From Siphonodentalium dalli (Eukaryota > Mollusca > Scaphopoda > Gadilida > Siphonodentaliidae), in NCBI GenBank assembly GCA_032622095.1, contig CP136069.1, forward strand, positions 107,662,278-107,726,277: a stretch of 64,000 nt of DNA. The letters are read 5' to 3'. This document shows positions 23,788 through 33,240 of the stretch, piece after piece (position 1 is the stretch's first letter; each line of letters starts with the position of its first letter). Both the position numbers and the translations under genes were made by a program. Under the pieces are notes generated by a model. It saw only the letters and a list, made by a program, of their open reading frames with translations, ran no database searches and was not told the origin of the DNA.

Positions 23788-24995
23788 ATGTCGGAGTCAA
23801 ACGCTCCCGACTCACCTGTTGACGAGGAAACTATACGTCCTCGCGGTCACAGGAACGATATCTATGATCAATTGCGAAAAGAATTCTCTGATGAATTTTC
23901 AAAAATGCGAGACGAATTTTTTTGCAAAAATACTTCAGCTTCTGTGGAAGCAACGGAGGTTCAGGCGCCTGGCTCAGGGCCTCAAACAACTTCCAAACAT
24001 AAGAGTCGCTCGTCAGGTTGACGGAACAAGCGACTTTGTCCTGATACCCATGCTGCCGGTAGTTCTTCTTCTGAACTAGACGACCAGGACAATGACAATG
24101 CGTCACTGGCATGTAGCCAAACTATTCATGTGGACAATGTGAATGACATTCATGATTCTGACGTGGAGGACATAACTTTGCCTCTCCCAGTGGCTCCTGC
24201 GGAGCAAATTTCTGTACAAAAAGGCCTTTTGGAACTGTTTGGCGAAGATGCCTTAACCAAAACACAGGATGTTCAGCAAGGTCTTTTGCTTAATCGGACA
24301 CAGAATATGGTGTTACAGCAGACATGGCGGTCAGAAAAGCCCCAGCATGTCAGTGCTTTCCCGGAGGGAACTTACACCGAATTTACAATTCATACTGACA
24401 GTGAACAGTTCTTGGCTGTTCCTTCCATGGAAGACCTTGTGAAGCGGTGTGTCTTAAAGCAGCACAATAAACCCATCACCAAGGATCTCAAGGGTCTCAT
24501 CGGCATGCCTTATAAGCCAATTGAAATGATGTCATTCAAAGGTCACTGTTCTGCTCATGCCGGTATAGCCATCACATGTTATTTGCAACAAGCTTTGGCC
24601 AAAACTCTGACGGAGCTCAACAAAGAGGCATTTTTGGTCCAGAGTTGGAAACTCGCTTGAAGGATCGTAAAGAACGCTCGAAGGCCTTAGATGAACTCTT
24701 TCATGATACCACTCATACCGGTCCCAAACCCAAAGGTGTGAAAAGGCCAGCAGCTAGTGCGAGTACCAACTCAGCTCCAGGGCCACCTCGTCCCCTGAAA
24801 AGACAATTTGTTCCCACATCTGATTTTCAAGGGCACAGATCTCCACTGGACAATGTCGGTGGTGGTCCTTCTTCCGGTTCTACCAGAAGTTCTTTTCGTG
24901 GCTACAATATTCAGCGACAATCGAGCACAGCACCAACCACGAAATTCAAAATTCCGAAGAGAGGCAACCAGCGGGGCAGAGGCAACCGCAGTTGA
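23788..24995 (+). pseudogene. DIRS ORF1 (gag-like), broken
   Basis: Starts MSESNAPDSPVDEE and, after breaks, ends in a basic Arg/Gly-rich tail (RGNQRGRGNRS). It is the position equivalent of the gag-like ORF1 of DIRS elements, presumed to bind RNA or form particles. There is an in-frame TGA at 24019-24021 after KSRSSG. The frame stays open beyond it with acidic sequence, then MSFKGHCSAHAGIAITCYLQQAL. A one-base shift near 24625-24640 moves the frame into PELETRLKDRKERSK. Both breaks are seen directly; the identity as gag is from position and composition only. Confidence 0.75.
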
Positions 24996-24999
24996 CTAC

Positions 25000-26877
25000 A
25001 TGATGGTGAGTACATTACCTACAATTCCTTATCCCGATGTTCTGGTGGGGGGACGTTTTCAAACTTTTGTTCCTCGCTGGCAACAAATAACATCCGACCC
25101 ATGGACTCTGGAAGTCATCAGCAACGGGTACCGATTCAATTTTGTGACACTGCCACCATTTCGGGGCATCACCGTGACCAAGGTCAACCAAACACAGCAT
25201 GCTCTGTTAGACACGGCCATTCAAAATCTTTTGGAATTAAACGCTATCGAACGTGTTCCCCCCGAATTAACTCAGGCCGGTTTTTACAGTACGCTGTTTC
25301 TGGTCCGCAAGAAAAATGGGGACTATCGTCCAGTTTTAAACCTCAAAACTTTAAACCTTTATATCAAAAAGGAACACTTCCAAATGGAAACTCTCGCCAC
25401 AACTTTGGACATGGTTCAAAAGGGCGATTGGGCTTTTACGGCAGACATTCAAAATGCTTATTTTCACCTCGCAGTCTGGGAAGGTCACCGCAAATATCTA
25501 CAGTTTTGCGTGGGGGACACCCGTCAAATTTATCAATTCCGATCTCTCGTGTTTGGTCACACGGCGGCACCACGAGTGTACACCAAGGTGGTCCGCCAAG
25601 TTGTAGGCCATCTTGGAGGCCTCGGTCTCCGACTGATGGTCTACATCGACGACTGGTTATGTCTGAATCAATTCCCAGTGGAACTACTTCATCACCGATC
25701 AATTGTTTTACAAACCCTGATCAACCTGGGATTTTTAATCAACACCGAAAAATCCAATCTAGCTCGGACCCAAAATTTCACTTATTTGGGGGCAGCACTC
25801 AGCATGGATCTTGGAATGGTGAAGCCATGCGTAGACCGTTTAGAAACCATCAACAAAGCTGTACAACTTCTTCTAGAGAGTTCCCAGAGTCCAGCCAGGA
25901 CCTATCTCCATCTCCTGGGTCTAATTGCCTCTTGTCTAACCTTGATTCCGAATGCTCGGTTATTTATGAGGCTACTCCAACATTACCTCTTGGAGCATTG
26001 GTGACCTTCCTGTCGGCAACAAACAGCCAACACAGCTTGGGGTCAATCAGTAGTACCCGCCCAAACTTCAGTCACGATCACAAGCGATGCGAGTTTGAAA
26101 GGGTGGGGGTGCATTTCGGGAATCTGAATGCGCAAGGGACCTGGTCTTCCGAAGATTCAACCCTCCACATCAACAACCTGGAAATGAGGGCTGTTTACCT
26201 CGGTCTTCAGCATTTCTCTGCGCTAATCCGCAACAAGTGTGTTCTTCTTCGCACCGACAACAACACTGTCGTGCTATATTTAAACAAGCAGGGGGGAACG
26301 CATTCGCCGATCCTATCTCGTCTAGCTCAAGAGATATGGCACTACGCTCTGTCCAAGGGCATGACTATCCAGGCATTACACATAGCCGGAATTCTCAATG
26401 TACGAGCAGATATTCTGAGCCGACATTCAATCAGGGACACGGAATGGGAGTTAGCTGCCCCAGTATTAGCCAGGGTGTTTCATCTATGGGGTCGCCCCAA
26501 CATAGACCTTTTTGCCAGTCACATGAACAAAAAAACTACCGGTCTTCTGCACATGGCATCATCATTACCAGGCATACGCAACGGATGCGTATTTTCAGAA
26601 ATATCATTGCGAGATAATTCTAATAGCTCCACAATGACCGACACAACCGTGGTATCCGATTCTTCTCGATTACCTGATTGACCTGCCGATCCGATTTCCA
26701 CTGGAGACGGGGTTATTAACTCAACATCGAGGTTTTGTCCTTCATCCCAATCTCCAAATGACACATCTAACTGCTTTCTTTCGACTTGCGCCTCCAAACG
26801 CAAGGCTTTTCAGAAAACTCTCGAAAGTTGGTCGTTGCCTCCTGGCGACCCGGTACGCGTCGGGATTACAACTGTAA
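25000..26877 (+). pseudogene. DIRS reverse transcriptase / RNase H, broken
   Basis: The RT part (about 25000-26004) begins MMVSTLPTIPYPDVLVGG and contains FLVRKKNGDYRPVLNLKTLN, FTADIQNAYFHL (first catalytic Asp) and MVYIDDW (YIDD at 25642-25653), so the polymerase motifs are intact. A TGA follows at 26002-26004 after LLEHW. RNase H resumes in the same frame with TSDASLKGWG, then a one-base shift in the G run near 26104-26111 leads to GNLNAQGTWS, LEMRAV and LRTDNNTVVLYLNKQGG. A further shift in the A run at 26529-26535 and a TGA at 26635-26637 precede the final TAA at 26875. The order RT then RNase H is typical of DIRS. The protein cannot be made intact from this copy. Confidence 0.9.
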
Positions 26878-27751
26878 GTTCCGACGATTCCATCGCTGGT
26901 GTCAAAAACGGAAAATTAATACCTATTCAGCTACTATAACTGAATGTGCCGATTTTCTGGCTGGCTTATTTCATGAGAACTTACAATACCGCACCATTTC
27001 TGGATACAGATCCATGTTATCAACAATTTTACCACCAGTTGACAATTGCGTTATTGGGCAACATCCTCACATTATCAGAATGCTCAAGGGAATATTCAAT
27101 TCCCGTCCACCTACTCGTAAATTAATTCCGGGTTGGGAACTTCCGTTGGTTTTAAAAATGCTCCAACAACCACCTTTCGAACCACTTGACAAGTCTTCTT
27201 TGCAATATCTGACTTGGAAGACTGTGTTCCTCATTGCAATCACAACTTTCAAATGTTGTGGGGACATTAAATCACTTGGTACGGGTCCCGAGGCAATGCA
27301 AATACAACAAAAGGGTATTCAGTTCATACGACGGGGACTTGCTAAACAAGATCGGATTAATCATAGAAACCCGATAATTTTTGTACCTGCATTCATGGAT
27401 CCTCGACGGACCATTTTAGCTTATTTGCACCGAACTAAGACATGGAGGTCACTAGCATCTGAGGACAATTCTTTGTTTTTGTCCATTAATAGACCCCATA
27501 AGCCTGTTTCATCTCAGACAATTTCTGGGTGGATTGTTAGCACAATTAAAAAGGCTTACTCTTCTCTTTCCAGCAAACCTATTGACGAGTGTGTGAGAGG
27601 GCATTCCACACGAGCAGTCGGGCCTTCATGGGCTCTTTACAAGGGCGTTCCTTTGTCTAAAATTCTAGAGAGTGCTGATTGGAAGGATCCATCCACTTTC
27701 ATAAACTTTTATCTTCATGATGTGAGAGCATCCATCTTGGAAGATGCATGA
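26786..27751 (+). CDS. DIRS tyrosine recombinase (full-length frame)
   Basis: A 321-residue frame overlapping the end of the polymerase region. It encodes the tyrosine recombinase that integrates the circular DIRS DNA. The N-terminal SAM-like domain (about residues 10-105) includes SWRPGTRRDYNCKFRRFHRWC. The catalytic domain has H273-S-T-R276 (GHSTRA), W299 and the nucleophile Y309 in FINFYLHD. The first catalytic Arg would be expected in the block TFKCCGDIKSL, where residues 157-158 are Cys-Cys; it appears lost, possibly by a CGT to TGT transition. The frame itself is open from start to stop. Activity is doubtful if the Arg is really missing. Confidence 0.88.
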   Translation: MRLQTQGFSENSRKLVVASWRPGTRRDYNCKFRRFHRWCQKRKINTYSATITECADFLAGLFHENLQYRTISGYRSMLSTILPPVDNCVIGQHPHIIRMLKGIFNSRPPTRKLIPGWELPLVLKMLQQPPFEPLDKSSLQYLTWKTVFLIAITTFKCCGDIKSLGTGPEAMQIQQKGIQFIRRGLAKQDRINHRNPIIFVPAFMDPRRTILAYLHRTKTWRSLASEDNSLFLSINRPHKPVSSQTISGWIVSTIKKAYSSLSSKPIDECVRGHSTRAVGPSWALYKGVPLSKILESADWKDPSTFINFYLHDVRASILEDA

Positions 27752-27915
27752 TTGTTATGACAGCAATATACCTGTGAAGGATTCACGGTTTTTCGTCTAG
27801 AAAAGACATTTGCAGTTTTGTATATAGTTGTGTAAAATATTGAACTCCACATGGGAATGAATCCCTGAAATGTGATCCTCGGATGCAGCCGGTAGCAGAG
27901 CTGTTCAATCAGAGG

Positions 27916-28030
27916 AATATCCAGAACAAATTATATCAGGTGAGTACCTAATTTATGATATAAAATTTAACAATTTGATTTATCAAGTTATAATTTTATG
28001 AGTAAATTATACTCACCTGATATAATTTGT
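27916..28030. repeat. DIRS internal complementary region
   Basis: Bases 27916-27967 are an exact reverse complement of the left end (23522-23573). Bases 27961-28030 are the reverse complement of the right end (28248-28317) with about two mismatches. The region thus joins the two termini, as required to template a circular DIRS intermediate. A C-rich run follows at 28032-28047. Confidence 0.95.
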
Positions 28031-28065
28031 GACCCCCCCCCCCCACCACCCCTGCATCCTCAGTT

Positions 28066-28268
28066 TTTCCGTGGCAAGCGCCTAGGAAGAATTGAGGCAG
28101 ATTGAGGGTTAACACAAAGTACATGCGTACGGAATTACGAAACGAAATTAAAAGTTACAACTGCAAGCCGAAACGAAATTTCGGAATGCCGTTTTATATG
28201 TAAATATTAAGCTAGGCGATAGTGGGCGCTAGGGATAAATATCCAGAACAAATTATATCAGGTGAGTA
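28066..28268 (-). repeat. DIRS right inverted terminal repeat
   Basis: Inverted partner of 23543-23745. The element continues ~49 bp further to about 28317, as shown by the internal complementary region. Confidence 0.95.
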
Positions 28269-28317
28269 TAATTTCCTCATAAAATAATAACTTGATAAAT
28301 CAAATTGTTAAATTTTC

Positions 28318-28598
28318 TCGCAAAAATTCCCTCTTCAAATGTCATTTTAACACATATCCAGCATCTGTCGGAAATCCCACAATATTGCAACGGAAAGGCC
28401 GTTATGTGTGTAACATATATGGACATGCCCTTGGCTCGAGTGTATTCACAATTTGAAAGTAAAGAGTATTTATTTGGACACCCCACTCGTCAGCCTCGGA
28501 TATGTAAGAGAATACAATAACTGTTTTTTCAATCAGGTGCAATGGTGAAGTCATAAATTCAGATTAGCACATAACTAAGTATTGGTTCATTATATAGA
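28318..28598. other. intron B-C sequence
   Basis: Nothing recognised between the DIRS right end and family P. Confidence 0.4.
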
Positions 28599-29257
28599 GA
28601 ATAAAAGGCCGCTCAGCCACAGTGTCCCCCGAACCGGTGGCTTCATTGGAGCGGAGGCTTTGTAGAAGTATTCTATATGGATAAGACACTTATGCATTGT
28701 CTCATTACTAACATGCATACAAATAACCAAATCTTGAAAAAAATATAACCTCAAATTCGAACTTGACCTGTATCTTGATGTGACTGATCCACATAAAAAC
28801 TGTATTAGCAATTAAAGGATCCAAACTTGAGATATCATCCGGAAACCAAAAAAGTGAGAAATTTTCTAAGTAAAACAAGTCGAAAAAGGGCCACAACTCT
28901 TGCAAAAATGGGCAGAGCATTCCCATATTCGAACTTGACCTGTACATAGGGCTGATAAACTCACATACCAAATTTGGTTCAGATATGATCACAAAAACTG
29001 AAGTTATCATCCGGAAACCAGAAAATTACAAGATTCTAAGTAAAAAAAAGGGCCATAACTCTCGCAAAAATGGGCGGAGCAAACCCATATTCGAACTTGA
29101 CCTGTATTTTGGTCTGATAAACTCACCTATGAAATTTGCTTTTGATCTAATAGCTGAAACTAAAGTTATCATCCGGAAACCATTTCCGGACGCACGGACG
29201 GACGGACGAACACACACCGGCTATTTTAATACTCCCCCGAAATTTTTTTTTCGGGGG
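28599..29257 (+). repeat. interspersed family P, copy 2
   Basis: Same ends as 5917-6820 (GAATAAAAGGCCGCTC... to the ccccc/ggggg hairpin), shorter internally. Lies within UBR5 intron B-C upstream (in UBR5 sense, between exon B and the DIRS element). Confidence 0.8.
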
Positions 29258-29719
29258 ACAATAATCACTTGATTGAACTGGTGACGTGAAATATTTAAAT
29301 ATCTGATTTTCCAAAAATCCGAATAATAATCGTCATTATACCAATGACACATAAATTTCGATAGCGGGTATGAATACATAAGGTGCTAATTAAAGCGAAA
29401 TAATTCACTAGTGAAATTATCGTTTATTATCACTTGAGAAATCAAGGTAAATCACACATATAAATGTAATAAACTAATATAACATCATGACGTAGTTCAA
29501 GGGGCCTGGCGGCCAGCCAACATAATTTGATGGGGGCTCAGTATTGAATGAGTTAAAACATTTGGTAGTAACAAACTGCATTGCTTAAATAGAGAGATTG
29601 AGGTTGATACAGTCACAATAAGAATTTTTTGCCAACCTACACATACCTCAAGTGAAGTATCATAGTGAGAAATAGTGGCAATGCATGTACATGAAAATGG
29701 AAAGCTACTGTTTATTCAC
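29258..29719. other. intron B-C, proximal to exon B
   Basis: AT-rich sequence without recognised features other than the exon B donor at its right edge. Confidence 0.4.
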
Positions 29720-30249
29720 CTCAATATCTTGAGTTTCTTGATCTGATAATTCGAGAACTCTTCCTAGATTAGGGGCGAGAGCATGATAATCTTGCAACAT
29801 GGCGACAAGATCTGCGATTTGTCGAACTACAATACCAAAGGCACGGGCTAACTGACTAGCTGTTGTTGAAGAATTGGCTGTTGTTTCTGCAGCTGTTGTA
29901 GCGGCAGCTGCACTTGTTGTTATGGTGGTTGTTGAACGCCTAAGTGAAGAGGGATCAAGATATATGAGACTAGTTCCTCCTCCAGCAGCTGTGGCGTTCC
30001 CAGCAGTAGATTGCCTTGTTGTTGTAGGTTGTTCCCGCTGTCTTATGGCCCATTGCATTGTTTGTGGAGCCTGAAGAGTTCTCTGTCCTTGATTCCCTGG
30101 AGTAGTGCTTCTTCGCTCAAGCTGTTCATCAAGGTAATCAAAATCACCACCATCCATATCACCACTCTCACCATCACTCTCATAGTCATCATCATCCTGA
30201 TTGGAAGATTCCCCAGACTCATCGGAGAAATGAGCAATGCTTCCAAGAC
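29720..30249 (-). CDS. UBR5: UBR5 exon B (large central exon)
   Basis: This 530-bp coding exon follows exon A in the UBR5 transcript. A gcctatttcag acceptor precedes it (phase 1 entry) and the donor is GAG|GTGAAT (phase 0 exit). The 177 codons encode, in order: an acidic FSDESGESS block, a Gly/Asp-rich run ending in LDEQLERRS, the hallmark MQWAIR, a linker with LIYLDPSSLRRS, an Ala/Thr-rich low-complexity stretch, and LARAFGIVVRQIADL. The last part matches the helical IVIRQISDL segment of vertebrate UBR5. Family knowledge places this N-terminal to the MLLE and HECT domains, so no catalytic residue is expected here. The acidic N-terminal half and the Thr/Ala linker differ most from the vertebrate protein I recall. 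Open frames on the opposite strand are shadows of the low-complexity codons. Confidence 0.95.
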
Positions 30250-30357
30250 CTGAAATAGGCACAACTTCAATATTACTATTTGGCTATGACTACTATAAAA
30301 TCACTGCGAGATAACTGCCGTTAACAAGTTCCCACAAATCATTTCATCACTATACCC

Positions 30358-30460
30358 ACATCATGTAAAGAGTAAAATCCAAGATGTCTGCCAGCGGCCA
30401 TGTTTTTCATCGAAAATCGTTCAAATTCGATAGCTCCCATCTAGGTGATCCTATTCTCAT
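30358..30460. repeat. single degenerate family S monomer
   Basis: Contains aagagtaaaatccaagatg and gccagcggccatgttttt, matching one unit of the arrays at 33241 and 41223. Confidence 0.6.
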
Positions 30461-31483
30461 GTACATAATATCATTGAAATTTGTCAAAGTTTGTTTGAGT
30501 TATCATCATGCTAATGGTCGCGAATGATCAAAATCGCTAAAAATAGACAAAGTAAGGCATCATCTCAAAACTACTATCGGGATCTCGAAAACTCTAAAAC
30601 TATCTTCTAACTTTCCCGATCTAAATATTCCGATAACATGCTGAGTTCCCAAATATTTCCCAAAACAGTCCGATAGTGATATAGCGTATTGCCGATAATT
30701 TTCCCGATAACCCACTTCTGATAATTTACCCATGCATTTCACAATAAATTACGTCTGTTTTGATAATCGATGAATCGAGCATGTTGTTTAGTTTATATAT
30801 TTGTTTCTGTTTCCGGTTCAATATATTGTCATTAATTTTGGGGTGGAAGCTTGTTTAAAAGAGTTAAAACTCGACACATTTCAAGTTTTGATCCAAAGTT
30901 ATTAAATTGTCCAAAGTACACATACGTACAGCACATATCTCCTATGCACTATGAAGGACATGTCCAATGGAATAGTTCCATAATGGCAGTATCCCTTCAA
31001 CACTAGCAATAGACTGGTCCAAAGTGAACGTGAGAAAAAAAATCAAATATATATTTGATAAACATCGAATAAATTACCAAACATGGGAAATAAATGCCAT
31101 AAGATTACGATAATAACTATATTTCGGCTTCAAATAGTTGATAGTCAATCACAGGTAGCTTTCTTTAAACAATATTTGAGAACTATTTTGTTCTGTTTTC
31201 CCACCTGATTTGTGCTGATTTTTTGGCGCCATCAGTATCTGGTAAACAATTCGCGCTGCCAGGATTTGTATTCATTTTTCAAGAATAAATTTGTTCTCAA
31301 AACTATGGCCAACAAATATAATTGCTCCCAGTATATTTTTAATCAATCATATAAAATTGGCAAGATAATTCTTAAAATGCAGGTAACGAAATGCGATGAA
31401 TATTATTTTTTTAAAATGGCGTATCATGCACGTGGTTCGCAACGGCACTTACTGACACAAGCAATTCAAATAAAACACAAGAG

Positions 31484-33118
31484 CTTACCCCCACCATGGC
31501 AAATTCAACCCGCATTATCCGTAAAACCAACAAAAAAGATTTTTAACTTTAACTCTTTCACTGCCGATCACGACTTGAGTCGAATTACCCATACACTGCC
31601 GATCGCGACTTGAGTCGAATCTGGACACATTCGTCCCGTAACATCAATCCATGAGGAGTGACTATTATTCTGTGAAAATAGTGTATGTGATGTAATCAAT
31701 TTTGTAACGAGAAACTACCGGTTTATTTTCTTTTTTAAATTTCGGGATGTCGGCCATCTTGTTTTGTGATTAAGTGGTCGCGGTCACGTGACCCTCCTGG
31801 TATGGGAAGTGTTTTCCATTCCATAGAGACCAATACCTACCTGCATGCCAAGTTTCAGGAATATACCTCTGCATATACAAAAGTCATTGAGAAATACCCA
31901 ATAATATATGTATGTGGCTGTATGTGGCAGAAATATAAAAATTATTTTCGGTTCTCAATACTAATACCAACTTACATACCATATTTGGTCAAAAGTTATT
32001 GAGAAATAATAATTTTTTCTTATATTTTGGTTTGGCGGCGATCTTGTTTTGTGATCACGTGGTGACGGTTATGTGACCATGGCAGACTGGGAAGTGTTTT
32101 AAATTCGCAAGTCCAATACCTAACTGTGCACCAAGTTTCACGAACATAACTTTACAGATACAAAAGTTATTGAGAAATACCCAATGTATTTAGCAGCAAT
32201 ATACCGGTACGGTACTAACATTTTCTTACATTTCGGGATGGCTGCCATCTTGTTTTGTGGTCACATGATCGTGGCGGACTAGAACATATTTTCTATTCCC
32301 AATACTGATACATACTTACATACTAACTTTGGTGAAAATATCTCTATAAATACAAAAGTTATTTAAGAAAAACAGAAATGTTCTTATATTTTGGGGTGGT
32401 GGCCATCTTGTTTGTAGTCACGTGACCATAACGTGATCATGGTCACGTGACTGTGGTGGACTGGGGCATATTTTCGATTCCCCAGACCAATACCTACATG
32501 CATACCAAGTTTCATGATAATAGCTCTGCAGATACGAAAGTTATTGAAAAATACCCAATCCATATTAATAGCAGGAATATGCTATACATGTATATAGAAT
32601 GCTTGGCATATCTGTCTGTGGTGCTGCATGGCAGTGAAAGAGTTAAAGAAAAATTTGGATTAATAATCCCAAAATTTTCTAAGTCAAAATAAGTCGAAAA
32701 TGAAGTGTAATTTTAAGAAAAACAGTCCGAGCCAACCCTTAGCCGCATCATGTAGAGAGGGTGTTGTGAGAAGCATGTATACCAAAAATGATTGAAATCG
32801 GTTCATATTTGTTAAAGTTATTAAGTCGGCCAGAATTTTCGAAGTCAAAATAAGTCGAAAAGTAAGGCGTAACTTAAAAAAGAAAGTCAGACCGCACCGC
32901 AATTAGCATCATGTGGAGAGGCGGTCCAAAGGAGATTGCATACAAAAAATTATTGAAATCGGTTCATAGTTGTTCGAGTTATGAGGTCGGACGGACGGAT
33001 GGACACACGGAGGGAGAAAGTGTGACGGACAGACGCGGACACACGGAGGGAGAAAGTGTGACAGACAGACGCAGTCAATCCATTATACCCCCCCATTTTC
33101 TTCGAAAGTGGGGGTATA
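31484..33118. repeat. family T element with ACCCCCAC/GTGGGGGT ends
   Basis: Lies inside the Harbinger-like copy. It begins agcttacccccac and ends cgaaagtgggggtata, so the ends can pair. Its right part (32647-33118) repeats 'aagtcaaaataagtcgaaaa' and 'ttgaaatcggttcata', then gacggacgg words, the usual layout of these families. Near-duplicates aaaacacaag and aaaacaag flank it. A TTAA-flanked element is nested near its left end. Confidence 0.6.
31553..32642. mobile_element. piggyBac-like element, 1090 bp, non-autonomous
   Basis: Flanked by TTAA (31549-31552, 32643-32646). Perfect 13-bp TIRs CTCTTTCACTGCC. The block actgccgatc.cgacttgagtcgaat is present twice just inside the left end and contains the near-palindrome CGACTTGAGTCG. 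The interior is a degenerate ~200-bp tandem repeat (gccatcttgttttgtg, acgtggt, caaaagttattgagaaa; about four units) with no transposase. The cargo therefore looks like satellite DNA captured between transposon ends. Confidence 0.85.
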
Positions 33119-33240
33119 ATAAAACAAGTTTTACCTAGTCAATTCTTTAATTTTTCACATCACAATTTGGCGAATTTGATAGAGTCTATCTAAGTGATAA
33201 TGCACAGTGAATATGAATTTTAGTAATCACATAAGAACAA

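Larger units (their letters stand above)
23522..28317 (+). mobile_element. DIRS-like tyrosine-recombinase retrotransposon
   Basis: A 4.8-kb element with inverted terminal repeats, gag-like, RT/RNase H and tyrosine-recombinase regions in that order, and an internal complementary region next to the right repeat. This architecture defines the DIRS-1 group, which replicates through a circular intermediate and integrates by recombinase without target duplication; none is seen. It sits antisense to UBR5 and occupies about three quarters of intron B-C. The terminal repeats are almost identical, so the copy is young. The gag-like and polymerase frames are broken, so it is not autonomous. Confidence 0.95.
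30556..33240 (-). mobile_element. Harbinger-like element, second copy, interrupted and one-ended
   Basis: Starts GGCATCATCTCAAAACT after TAA (30553-30555), equivalent to the right end of the 4100-9102 element. It follows the reverse complement of that copy from 9102 down to about 7700. It is interrupted at about 31484-33118 by another repeat and resumes at 33122-33240 (tagtcaattctttaatttttcacatcac). The opposite TIR was not found; it breaks at the family S array. Confidence 0.75.

Noticed and set aside
24808-24999. ATG at 24808 as the true start of the DIRS polymerase
   Set aside because: The segment before 25000 overlaps the Arg/Gly tail of ORF1 in another frame and has no RT similarity; MMVSTLP at 25000 is more plausible.
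25101-26105. Ser/Pro-rich frame overlapping the reverse transcriptase as a separate protein
   Set aside because: RT motifs are in another frame here; only the part after ~26106 of this frame carries RNase H homology, owing to a frameshift.
29874-30253. Plus-strand frames opposite UBR5 exon B
   Set aside because: They are Val/Ala-rich or Ile/Thr-rich shadows of the low-complexity exon on the opposite strand.
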